This document shows positions 1 through 6,167 of a DNA stretch of 26,609 nt, in pieces (position 1 is the first letter of the stretch; every line of letters begins with the position of its first letter). This DNA is from an uncultured Pseudomonadota bacterium. Lineage in GTDB: Bacteria; Pseudomonadota; Gammaproteobacteria; Xanthomonadales; Ahniellaceae. Made by a program: the position numbers and the translations under genes. Under the pieces are notes generated by a model that saw only the letters and a list, made by a program, of their open reading frames with translations, ran no database searches and had not been told where the DNA came from. The stretch is taken from positions 1 through 26,609 of the forward strand of contig CALKUS010000119.1 in the NCBI GenBank assembly GCA_937996755.1. Direction: 5' to 3'.

Positions 1-2
1 CC

Positions 3-350
3 GCCCAACTGCTCGAGGTGGACGACACCCTGGTGCCCACCGGACGCCTACTGGCCGCCGATCTGCGCGAACCTCGCCGGATCGCCGACGTGGCACCGCT
101 GGTCGATATCCCCTCCGAGGCCCACCTCATGGTGGCCGACCCCGATCTGTTGGCGCCCGAATACGCGAAGGCAGGCTGTTCCACGATCATCGTGCACGCC
201 GAGGCCGTCACGCATCTGCACCGGTCGCTCGCTGCGATCGGCGACCTGGGGGTCGGCGCAGGGGTGTCGCTCAACCCGTCGACGCCACCGGAGGCGATCG
301 AGCACGTGCTCGACCTCGTCGATCTCGTCTACTGCATGTCGCTCGAAGGC
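3..350 (+). pseudogene. Ribulose-phosphate 3-epimerase fragment (left-edge mosaic)
   Basis: Translated from base 3, the stretch from about base 90 to 347 matches the core of ribulose-phosphate 3-epimerase, a TIM-barrel enzyme of the pentose phosphate and Calvin pathways. It has the HLMV motif, the VHAEA..HLHR segment, a GVSLNPSTP segment and a VDLVYCMS segment in the family order. The expected VNPGFGGQ loop after MS is missing and the sequence changes abruptly near 345-352. The first ~27 codons (LLEVDDTLVPTGRL, then DLREPRRI) look more like an aldose 1-epimerase, so two fragments may be joined near base 90. The open frame runs on to 671 only by chance. This is either a recombined relic or an assembly chimera. 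The epimerase call is fairly sure, the mutarotase part weak. Confidence 0.55.
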
Positions 351-612
351 CTGCGCGGCAATCCAAAGATCGTTCTCGTCAACCTGGAGCTTCTGATTCG
401 AAGCAGCATCAACCCACTCTTCAAGCCAGCGCGGGCGCCCCTTCCTGGTGACGTTCACTCGGGAGGCCAGCCGAGAACGGAGATGCGCATATGCGTGACT
501 CGTATGATGAGTGATTGGCAGACGAGCATGTTCGCGTATGCGTTCGAGTCGGTCTCGCAGTTCTACGAGTGTGTTCGCACCTTGGAGTTCCGCGAGCTGA
601 ATACCGAATTCA
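351..612 (-). pseudogene. PIN-domain (VapC-type) toxin remnant
   Basis: Read on the minus strand from 612, the sequence encodes the central and C-terminal part of a PIN-domain ribonuclease. It has a FGIQLAELQG segment, an amphipathic stretch ending HAYAHLRSRLASRV, and the hallmark ENDLWIAAQA, whose Asp is one of the acidic metal ligands. VapC-type toxins cleave RNA and are neutralised by a small antitoxin. The first ~30 residues are missing, removed at the left end of the insertion sequence (613). The C-terminal tail is lost where the epimerase fragment begins. Its strand matches the cassette array beyond the insertion sequence, so it may be another cassette gene; that is inference. No antitoxin is visible. 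Confidence 0.55.
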
Positions 613-635
613 GGGTCTTCGTGAAACCGTGTGGG
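613..635 (+). repeat. Left terminal inverted repeat of the ISL3 element
   Basis: The 23 bp match the reverse complement of 1972-1994 with three mismatches. They mark the left end of the insertion sequence, 91 bp upstream of the likely transposase start. Confidence 0.8.
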
Positions 636-725
636 CGATCTGACGTGCTGGAACACCATTCGAGTGCCTGAAACAAGGCTCGTTCTGCAGCCGACGGGCG
701 CCCGGAATTCTGGCACGCTTTCGGC

Positions 726-1956
726 ATGTCCCAATCAAGCCCAAGGCGGCGTCGCCTGCTCGACGCGTATCGGTTCCCTGGCTGCCGGCCGCAGGCTGCG
801 GTGCGGGGCGTGTTCGGCGATCCGCTGGCGCGCATCGTCACGCTCGTGCGCCGGGGAAAAAACCATCTGCGGTGGCTGCGGGTGCGCGCAGTCGGGCTGG
901 TACGACCGCAAGGCGCGGCGGGTGCGCGATCTCTCCTGCGGCGACACGCGCGTGTGGCTCGAGCTTGAGGTCCGGCGAGTCGACTGCCGTCGGTGCGGCA
1001 AGGTGAAGACCGAACGACTGGACTTTCTCGCGGGCAATCCGTTCTACAGCAAGCGCTTCGCATGGTACGTCGGACGTCGCTGTCGCCAGTCGTCGATTCG
1101 CGAGGTGGCGCGCGAGCTGAAGCTCGATTGGCATACGGTCAAGGCGCTGGAGTGCGAGTACATGCAGGCGCAGCTCGATCGCGCCGGCAAGCCATCGCCG
1201 AAGGTGATCGGGATCGACGAGATCTCGATCCGGCGCCGGCACACGTATCGCATCGTGGTCAGCGATCTCGAGCGCAAGCGCCCGATCTGGTTCGGTGGTG
1301 CGGATCGTTCCGAGCCCAGCATGGCGCAGTTCTACGAGGGTCTGGGACCGCGGAAATGCCGCGCAATCCGCATGGCGGTGATGGACATGTGGAAGCCGTT
1401 CCGCGCTGCCACGCGCACTCACGCGCCGCAGGCGGCCGTCCTGTTCGACAAGTTCCACATCCTGCGCCACCTGGGCGAAGCGCTCGACGCCGTGCGCCGA
1501 TCCGAGTATCGCCGGCTCAGCGGCAAGGACCGCAGCTACATCAAGGGACAGAAGTACACGCTGCTGTCGAACGCCGAGAACCTGAGCGTCGACGGCCGCA
1601 CCGCCCTGACTCGCCTGCTCAAGGCAAACAAGCGGCTGAACACCGCTTACCTGCTCAAGGAAAGCTTCGGTCAGCTCTGGAGCTACCGTCGCGAGGCCTG
1701 GGCGCGTCGCTTCTTCGAGCAGTGGCGCGCGTCGCTGCGCTGGCAGCGCCTCGCGCCCTTCGAGCGCTTCGCGGCGATGATCGATCGCCACTGGGATGGC
1801 ATCGCCGCCTACTGCCGCGACGAAAACCGCGTCTCGCTCGGCTTCGTCGAAGGCCTGAACAACAAGATCCGCGTCATCCAGCGTCGCGCCTATGGCCTGC
1901 GCGACGAGCACTACCTCCGGCTCAAGGTGCTCACCTGCATGCTGCCGGAGCTCTGA
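726..1956 (+). CDS. ISL3-family transposase, in two frames
   Basis: This is the DDE transposase of the insertion sequence. The N-terminal part begins at ATG 726 with a LLDAYRFPG segment followed by VRGVFGDP and VTLVRR. The rest, from about base 853, lies in the next (+1) frame: a zinc-finger-like CGGCGC segment, the RRVRDL region with CRRCG, the catalytic IDEIS and MDMWKPF aspartates, the FDKFHILRHL helix and the EGLNNKIR glutamate motif. The frame change falls on GGGG-AAAAAA at 853-862. The second frame is also open upstream to 631, but that part has no family resemblance. Joined, the product would be about 410 aa, normal for the family. The copy is either frameshifted and dead, or the A-run permits slippage. 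Confidence 0.75.
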
Positions 1957-1971
1957 GATCACAAGAAACTA

Positions 1972-1994
1972 CCCACACAGTTCCGCGAAGACCC
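1972..1994 (-). repeat. Right terminal inverted repeat of the ISL3 element
   Basis: Partner of 613-635. It begins 16 bp after the transposase stop and ends 7 bp from the last base of hicB. Confidence 0.8.
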
Positions 1995-2001
1995 CACATA
2001 G

Positions 2002-2214
2002 TTATGCGGCAACTTCCACGTACTCCACAACGCTGGCGGGCATGGGAATCGGCAAGCCATCTTCGCGAAGGCCTTCGAGGTGAAGAGCGATTGCCTCTTG
2101 GATCTCGCGCTCGGCCTCTGCAACGGAGGCGCCTGTGGCGATGCACCCCGGGAGGTCCGGAACGTACGCCGAGAAATTACCCTCGGCTTGTTCGATGACG
2201 ATGGCGTAGCGCAT
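2002..2214 (-). CDS. hicB: HicB-family antitoxin
   Basis: A 70-aa protein with the HicB fold signature: an N-terminal YAIVIEQ strand, FSAYVPDLPGC, then ATGASVAEAEREIQEAIALH and GLPIPMP. HicB binds and inhibits the HicA mRNA interferase. This is the short form with only the partial RNase H-like domain and no C-terminal DNA-binding segment, so autoregulation may be weak or absent. It starts 4 nt after the hicA stop with a purine-rich AGAGGTAGG stretch in front, so the pair is translated together. The insertion sequence starts 7 bp after the stop, where the cassette's own attC would be expected. Confidence 0.9.
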   Translation of the reverse strand: MRYAIVIEQAEGNFSAYVPDLPGCIATGASVAEAEREIQEAIALHLEGLREDGLPIPMPASVVEYVEVAA

Positions 2215-2218
2215 AGAC

Positions 2219-2407
2219 CTACCTCTTGAGACCAGCCTGCTTCAAAACGCTATTGAGCGTACCAGGAGCGAGATCGTCGCTCGGCTTGCCGGGAATTGTG
2301 ACGCGGCCCGGCTTGCTCGGGTGCTTGAACTGGCGATGACTGCCGCGTGTCACGACAAGAAACCAACCGTCCTCATGCAGCATTCGCAGAACATCGGCGA
2401 CCTTCAT
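2219..2407 (-). CDS. hicA: HicA-family mRNA interferase toxin
   Basis: A 62-aa protein with the HicA double-stranded-RNA-binding-like fold: VLRMLHEDGW, then RGSHRQFKHP with the catalytic histidine, then VTIPGKPSDDLAPGTLNSVLKQAGL. HicA cleaves mRNA independently of ribosomes and arrests growth until bound by HicB. It precedes hicB on the minus strand, the usual order, and lies 35 bp after attC1. This is the expected position of a cassette gene, and toxin-antitoxin pairs are common stabilising cassettes in large integron arrays. Confidence 0.92.
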   Translation of the reverse strand: MKVADVLRMLHEDGWFLVVTRGSHRQFKHPSKPGRVTIPGKPSDDLAPGTLNSVLKQAGLKR

Positions 2408-2441
2408 GTTACGAAGCGTACCAGCGAGTCACGCTGTTGCC

Positions 2442-2531
2442 GTATAACGCCGTGTTAAGCGGCCGCGCAGGCGCGGACCACGGGGTTGCGAAAGCAGAGG
2501 TTGCGCGGTCCGCTTGAACACACAGTTAGGC
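2442..2531 (-). other. Integron attC recombination site 1
   Basis: The site has the four-box architecture of attC read on the minus strand. R'' is GCCTAAC (2525-2531), L'' is GTTCAAGCGG (2510-2519), L' is CCGCTTAAC (2454-2462) and R' is GTTATAC (2442-2448). L'' carries one extra base relative to L', the extrahelical-base signature that sets orientation. The 90-bp span lies between the unknown cassette gene and hicA. The centre is GC-rich and imperfectly self-complementary, as required for folding of the recombining strand. Confidence 0.85.
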
Positions 2532-2542
2532 GTCATATTGGC

Positions 2543-2896
2543 CTACTTTTCAACCGGCCGCACGACCCCGTCGCTAGCGACGAGGAATGAAACGTCGCGC
2601 CTCGACGCCCGGTTACCTTCGTTCAGCTGCTTTTCTACTCGACGCATCTTTTCGTCCGCATGGACAGCGCGGCCTGCCTCATACTCCAGGCGAGCGAGGG
2701 CGAGCATCGCCAGAGCCTCGCGAAACCAATTGCTTCGGACAGACTGGGGTGCCGCTTCAATTCGAAGCTTTATCCAGAGCTCGATTTCGTCCAGTAGAAC
2801 CGAGCGATCCACCTTGTCAGCACGAAGCGCCTCATCATCGGTGGCCAACGCGATGGCGCCGCGTATGTCATCGAGCGTGAATTCCGAAACGTTCAC
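2543..2896 (-). CDS. Integron cassette gene, unknown 117-aa protein
   Basis: The gene starts at GTG 2896, only 8 bp after the end of the attC2 core, and its stop lies 11 bp before attC1. It therefore fills one cassette exactly. The product is acidic to neutral and predicted mostly helical: an N-terminal FTLDDIRGAIALATDD segment, then EIELWIKLRIEA, then a long charged ALAMLALARLEYEAGR region that could form a helical hairpin. No signal peptide, membrane segment or catalytic motif is visible, and I do not recognise a family. The position between two good attC sites makes it a believable gene. Confidence 0.75.
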   Translation of the reverse strand: MNVSEFTLDDIRGAIALATDDEALRADKVDRSVLLDEIELWIKLRIEAAPQSVRSNWFREALAMLALARLEYEAGRAVHADEKMRRVEKQLNEGNRASRRDVSFLVASDGVVRPVEK

Positions 2897-2904
2897 GGTA
2901 TGAC

Positions 2905-2999
2905 GCCTAACGCCTAGTTAAGCTGCCGAAGCCAGCAAAGCCTGCAAGGTCGCCACAACGGCACGCGGCGAGGTCAGCTTCAACTAGCAGTTCGGGTGC
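2905..2999 (-). other. Integron attC recombination site 2
   Basis: Read on the minus strand, R'' is GCACCCGAAC (2990-2999), L'' is GTTGAAGCTG (2975-2984), L' is CAGCTTAAC (2917-2925) and R' is GTTAGGC (2905-2911). L'' has one extra G relative to L', giving the same orientation as attC1. The 95-bp span ends just before the unknown cassette gene. Confidence 0.85.
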
Positions 3000-3083
3000 G
3001 ATGACGTCGATCATCCGTGCAGTCGTCCGCAGCCTTGCACAGCCAGAAGCGGTCCGAAGCGACGCAGCGCATGCGACCGCTGA

Positions 3084-3143
3084 CAATCACTAGCGCAGCG
3101 CGCCGGTTCGACTTCGTCAACCGGCGCGCTGCGCTTGTGATTG
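3084..3143. repeat. Near-perfect 25-bp inverted repeat with 10-nt loop
   Basis: Arms 3084-3108 and 3119-3143 are reverse complements with a single mismatch (base 3091). The inner 17 bp pair perfectly and are very GC-rich. No T-tract follows on either strand, so it does not look like an ordinary intrinsic terminator, and its outer ends lack the AAC/GTT boxes of attC. Confidence 0.8.
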
Positions 3144-3362
3144 ATCATGCGCTTCCGCGAGCACGTGTCAATCGGAAATCCCCGCTTCTTCATGTAAGAC
3201 AACTTCCATTGGAACGAGGATCGATGTCAGCGTCAGCTGAACTACTATTCGGCTGCGATATGGAGCCCAATCCTGAGGCATAGCGGGGCCCGGAGCAACG
3301 CACGCGGAATCCGGCGGCCACCTGGATCAACAAGTTGGGCGCTTCCGGCAGTTCCGAGCGCA

Positions 3363-3369
3363 GCCTAAC
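3363..3369 (-). other. Integron-type core site at the hisIE border
   Basis: GTTAGGC on the minus strand, preceded by GCAAC, lies 8 bp beyond the hisIE stop codon. It matches the R' core (GTTRRRY) where cassettes join, and the array extends from here. It could be the crossover point of the first cassette, an attI-like remnant or a chance match. Confidence 0.45.
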
Positions 3370-3377
3370 GTTGCAGC

Positions 3378-4004
3378 CTAATTCGGCGACCCGGGATTCT
3401 CGGACTTAGCGGTGGTGTGCCGCGCAGCCAGGACGTCCTCGACCTGCGCGAACGACAGCCCGCGCGAGCGCAGCAGCGCGAGCAGGTGGAACACCAGGTC
3501 GGCGCATTCGTCGAGCAGGCCGGCGTCGTCGCGGGTGACGGCGGCGAGTGCGACTTCGACGCCCTCCTCGCCGACTTTCTGCGCGACCTTCGCGGGACCG
3601 GCTTCGAGCAGCTTCGTGGTGTAGCTGCCTTCGCGGCGCGTCGATGCGGGGGCGGCGATCAGCGCTTCGAGCGTGTCGAGGAAGCGCGGCTGCGCGGCAT
3701 CGGCGAAGCAGCTCGCGGTGCCGTTGTGGCAGGTCGGGCCGTGCGGGATGGCGCGCACGAGCAGCGTGTCGGCGTCGCAGTCGGTGGCGATGTCGACGAG
3801 CTCGAGGAAGTGGCCGCTCGTTTCGCCCTTTGTCCAGAGCGCGTTGCGGCTGCGCGACCAGAAAGTGACGCGGTTGGTTTCGCGTGTCTTCGCCAGCGCT
3901 TCGGCGTTCATGTAGCCGAGCATCAGCACGCGATTGTCCACGGCGTGCTGGACGATCGCCGGGACGAGGCCGTTGGCCTTGGCGAAGTCGGGGGTCGCGT
4001 TCAC
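3378..4004 (-). CDS. hisIE: HisIE: phosphoribosyl-AMP cyclohydrolase / phosphoribosyl-ATP pyrophosphatase
   Basis: This bifunctional enzyme performs the second and third steps of histidine synthesis. With GTG 4004 it has 208 aa. Residues 1-105 are the HisI cyclohydrolase, with LMLGYMNAEAL, VTFWSRSR, KGETSGH, DCDADTLLV and GPTCHNGTASCF supplying metal-binding Asp and Cys residues. Residues ~108-200 are the HisE pyrophosphohydrolase, with REGSYTTKLLEAG, KVGEEGVEVALAA and DECADLVFHLLAL. GTG 4004 is chosen because it overlaps the hisF stop as GTGA, like the other junctions; a TTG at 4022 would add six residues encoded by the repeat-derived hisF tail. It is the last gene of the operon and abuts the cassette array. 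Confidence 0.93.
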   Translation of the reverse strand: MNATPDFAKANGLVPAIVQHAVDNRVLMLGYMNAEALAKTRETNRVTFWSRSRNALWTKGETSGHFLELVDIATDCDADTLLVRAIPHGPTCHNGTASCFADAAQPRFLDTLEALIAAPASTRREGSYTTKLLEAGPAKVAQKVGEEGVEVALAAVTRDDAGLLDECADLVFHLLALLRSRGLSFAQVEDVLAARHTTAKSENPGSPN

Positions 4005-4840
4005 GATGGTGTTGCAGGGCAAGATGGATTCCGGCCTTCGCGGGAATGACGGGTGAAAGGGTTCGCGGGCTGGTACGGACGGATGGCGATACCACGCGAC
4101 GCGAGCGCGCGCTTGAGTGTGGGAATTGCGATCGCGCCCGAGTGGAACACGCTCGCGGCGAGCGCGCCGTCGACGTCGGCCTGCTCGAACGCGGCGGCGA
4201 AGTGCTCAACGGCGCCGGCGCCGCCGGACGCCACGAGCGGCACGCGGCAAGCGTCGCGCGCGGCGCGCAGTTGCGCGATGTCGTAGCCGTTGCGCACGCC
4301 ATCGCTGCCCATGCAATTGAGCACGATCTCGCCGGCGCCGCGGTCCTGGACTTCGGCGAGCCAGGCGAGAAGCGAGCGACCGCTCTCACCGCTGCGCGAC
4401 GGGTCGCCCGTCAGGCGATGCGTGCGCCATTCGCCGTCGCGCCATGCGCTGTCCACGCCGACGACGACGCACTGGCTGCCGAATTCGCGCGCGAGCTCGT
4501 CGACCAATGCGGGACGCGCCAATGCGGGTGAATTGATCGAAACCTTGTCGGCGCCGGCGGAAAGCACGGCGCGTGCGTCGTCAACGCTCGAAATGCCGCC
4601 CGCGACGCAGAACGGGATGTCGAGCGACGCGGCGACGCGCTCGACCCATGCGACGTCGACGCGGCGCCGCTCCGGGCTCGCGGTGATGTCGTACAGCACG
4701 AGCTCGTCCGCGCCCTCGTCGCGGTAGCGGCGCGCGAGATCCTCGATGGCGCCCACGACGACGTGGGCGCCGAAGCGCACGCCCTTCACGACGACGCCGT
4801 CGCGCACGTCGAGGCACGGGATGATCCGGCGCGTCAGCAT
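4001..4840 (-). CDS. hisF: HisF: imidazole glycerol phosphate synthase, cyclase subunit
   Basis: HisF closes the imidazole ring using ammonia from HisH, releasing IGP and AICAR. The (beta/alpha)8 barrel shows MLTRRIIPCLDV with catalytic Asp11, the CVAGGIS and GADKVSINSPAL phosphate loops, VVVGVDSAW with the second catalytic Asp, LNCMGSDGV and PLVASGGAG. The ATG at 4840 overlaps the hisA stop by 7 nt. At 279 aa it is ~20 residues longer than usual. The extra tail (RHSREGRNPS and onward) is encoded by a dispersed palindromic repeat at 4025-4052, so it was probably gained by repeat insertion over the old stop codon. Confidence 0.95.
   Translation of the reverse strand: MLTRRIIPCLDVRDGVVVKGVRFGAHVVVGAIEDLARRYRDEGADELVLYDITASPERRRVDVAWVERVAASLDIPFCVAGGISSVDDARAVLSAGADKVSINSPALARPALVDELAREFGSQCVVVGVDSAWRDGEWRTHRLTGDPSRSGESGRSLLAWLAEVQDRGAGEIVLNCMGSDGVRNGYDIAQLRAARDACRVPLVASGGAGAVEHFAAAFEQADVDGALAASVFHSGAIAIPTLKRALASRGIAIRPYQPANPFTRHSREGRNPSCPATPS
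4025..4052. repeat. Dispersed short palindromic repeat at the hisF 3' end
   Basis: ATTCC-GGCCTTCGC-GGGAAT with flanking GATGG and GACGGG is the familiar intergenic repeat of xanthomonads and some betaproteobacteria, seen in proteins as tails such as RHSREGRNP or VIPAKAGIH. Here it lies inside the hisF frame, just upstream of the hisIE start. Confidence 0.75.
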
Positions 4841-5580
4841 GGCGCGAACTCCGCCGCATGCAGCAACTCGGTGAGCGTGGTCGTGCCCGACAGCAGCGCG
4901 CGACCGACGACGGCGCCCGCCACGCCGGCCTGCGCGACGGCGCGCACGTCCTCGGCGTTGCGCACGCCGCCCGATGCCTGGAAGGCGATCGCCGGGAAGC
5001 GCGCGACGAGCTCGGCGTACAGCGCCACGTTCGGCCCGCCCATCAGCCCGTCGCGCGTGATGTCCGTGCACAGCACGTGGCGCGCGCCGGCCCCGGCGTG
5101 CTGCTCGACCAGATCGAACAACTGCAGCGCCGTTTCCTCGGACCAGCCGGCGACGGGCAGGAACAACCTGCCCTGCTCGTCGGGCCGCGTGTCGAGCGCG
5201 AGGCAGATGTGCTCGGCGCCGAAGCGCGCGATCCACGACGAGACGAGCGCGGGCTGGCGGATCGCGGTGCTGCCGACGACGACGCGCGCGGCGCCCGCGG
5301 CAAGCAGTGCTTCGACGTCGCCTTCCGAGCGCACGCCGCCACCAACCTGCACGTGCAGCCGCGTGCCGGCCGTGAGCCGGAACAGCGCGTCGTGCTCGAG
5401 GAAGCGGCCCAGCCGTGCGGCTTCCAGGTCGACGAGGTGCAGCCAGCGCGCGCCGGCGGCGAAGTAGCCCTTCGCGATCGCGAGCGGGTCGCGGTCGTAG
5501 TGCGTTTCGCGCGCGTAGTCGCCCTGCTCCAGGCGCACGACGCGGCCACCACGCAGGTCGAGCGCGGGATAGACGATCAC
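4834..5580 (-). CDS. hisA: HisA: ProFAR isomerase
   Basis: HisA isomerises the aminoaldose ProFAR to the aminoketose PRFAR, the HisF substrate. The 248-aa barrel contains VYPALDLRGGRVVRL with the catalytic Asp, HLVDLEAA, VQVGGGVRS, VVVGSTAI, a TDITRDGLMGGPN loop with the second catalytic Asp, and FQASGGV. GTG 5580 is chosen because it overlaps the hisH stop as GTGA and places the family N-terminus (IVYPALDL) directly after it; a longer frame upstream has no homology. The stop overlaps the hisF start by 7 nt. Confidence 0.95.
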   Translation of the reverse strand: MIVYPALDLRGGRVVRLEQGDYARETHYDRDPLAIAKGYFAAGARWLHLVDLEAARLGRFLEHDALFRLTAGTRLHVQVGGGVRSEGDVEALLAAGAARVVVGSTAIRQPALVSSWIARFGAEHICLALDTRPDEQGRLFLPVAGWSEETALQLFDLVEQHAGAGARHVLCTDITRDGLMGGPNVALYAELVARFPAIAFQASGGVRNAEDVRAVAQAGVAGAVVGRALLSGTTTLTELLHAAEFAPC

Positions 5581-6167
5581 GACAACCTCGCGAAGCGCGC
5601 GAGCACGTGCGCACCCCACTCGCCCGAGCGTTCGGGATGGAACTGCACGCCGTGGAAGTTGCGCTCGCGCACGACGGCCGCGAAGCGCGTGCCGTGCTCG
5701 CAGTCCGCGACAGCGCGCTCGTCCGCGTCGGCGGCGTACGAGTGCACGAAGTACGCGTGGCCGTCGTCGTCGAGCAGCGGCGATGTGCCGCAGCGGCGCA
5801 CGCGGTTCCAGCCCATGTGCGGCACGCGCAGGCCCGGCGCACCGGCGAGCGCGCGCACGCTGCCCGGGATGACGCCAAGCGCCTCGACTTCGCCTTCCTC
5901 GCAGCGCTTGTAGAGAACCTGCATGCCCACGCAGATGCCGAGCAACGGTTGTTGCAACGATCGGATGGTGTCGACGAGGCCGAGCTCGCGCAGGCGCGAC
6001 ATCACGGTCGCGGCCGCGCCGACGCCCGGCAGCACCACGCGTTCGGCGGCGGCGATGCGTGCCGCGTCGGTCGTGACGGGCGCGTCGATGCCCAGCCGCG
6101 CGAACGCCGCGCGCACCGAACCGAGGTTCGCGCCGCCGGCGTCGACGATCACGAGCGCGTCGTTCAC
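5577..6167 (-). CDS. hisH: HisH: imidazole glycerol phosphate synthase, glutaminase subunit
   Basis: This class I glutamine amidotransferase supplies ammonia to HisF. The 196-aa protein has VIVDAGGANLGSV at the N-terminus, VLPGVGAA, the nucleophile Cys79 in LLGICVGMQVL, PHMGWN, and the catalytic His177 and Glu179 in HGVQFHPERSG, so the Cys-His-Glu triad is intact. GTG 6167 overlaps the hisB stop as GTGA, and the stop overlaps the hisA start in the same way. Length is normal for the family. Confidence 0.95.
   Translation of the reverse strand: MNDALVIVDAGGANLGSVRAAFARLGIDAPVTTDAARIAAAERVVLPGVGAAATVMSRLRELGLVDTIRSLQQPLLGICVGMQVLYKRCEEGEVEALGVIPGSVRALAGAPGLRVPHMGWNRVRRCGTSPLLDDDGHAYFVHSYAADADERAVADCEHGTRFAAVVRERNFHGVQFHPERSGEWGAHVLARFARLS

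Larger units (their letters stand above)
613..1994 (+). mobile_element. ISL3-family insertion sequence, 1382 bp
   Basis: The element is bounded by imperfect 23-bp inverted repeats at 613-635 and 1972-1994 that match at 20 of 23 positions (outer part GGGTCTTCG, inner part GTGTGGG). It carries one transposase. ISL3 elements usually make an 8-bp target duplication, but the flanking octamers (605-612 and 1995-2002) do not match. The copy has therefore probably recombined since insertion, or the left flank is not original. The right end lies 7 bp beyond the hicB stop and the left end interrupts a PIN-toxin gene. Confidence 0.85.
3000..3377. other. Cassette-array region without a convincing gene
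   Basis: These 378 bp between attC2 and hisIE hold the 60-bp palindrome at 3084-3143 and the core-like site at 3363-3369. Two short open frames (minus 3011-3202, 63 aa; plus 3017-3283, 88 aa) show no family resemblance and no good ribosome-binding site. The minus one ends 12 bp before attC2, where a cassette gene would end, but the palindrome lies inside it. The stretch may be one or two gene-poor or decayed cassettes. Confidence 0.5.

Noticed and set aside
605..2002. Target-site duplication of the ISL3 element
   Set aside because: The 8 bases on either side of the inverted repeats do not match, nor do shorter windows.
3017..3283. An 88-codon plus-strand frame in the cassette region
   Set aside because: It runs against the array orientation, crosses the palindrome and has no recognisable motif or ribosome-binding site.
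3264..3340. A possible third, degenerate attC (GCCCAAC near 3332-3338 facing ATTGGGC near 3270)
   Set aside because: The outer boxes pair, but the inner boxes and spacers do not fit the attC pattern well enough.
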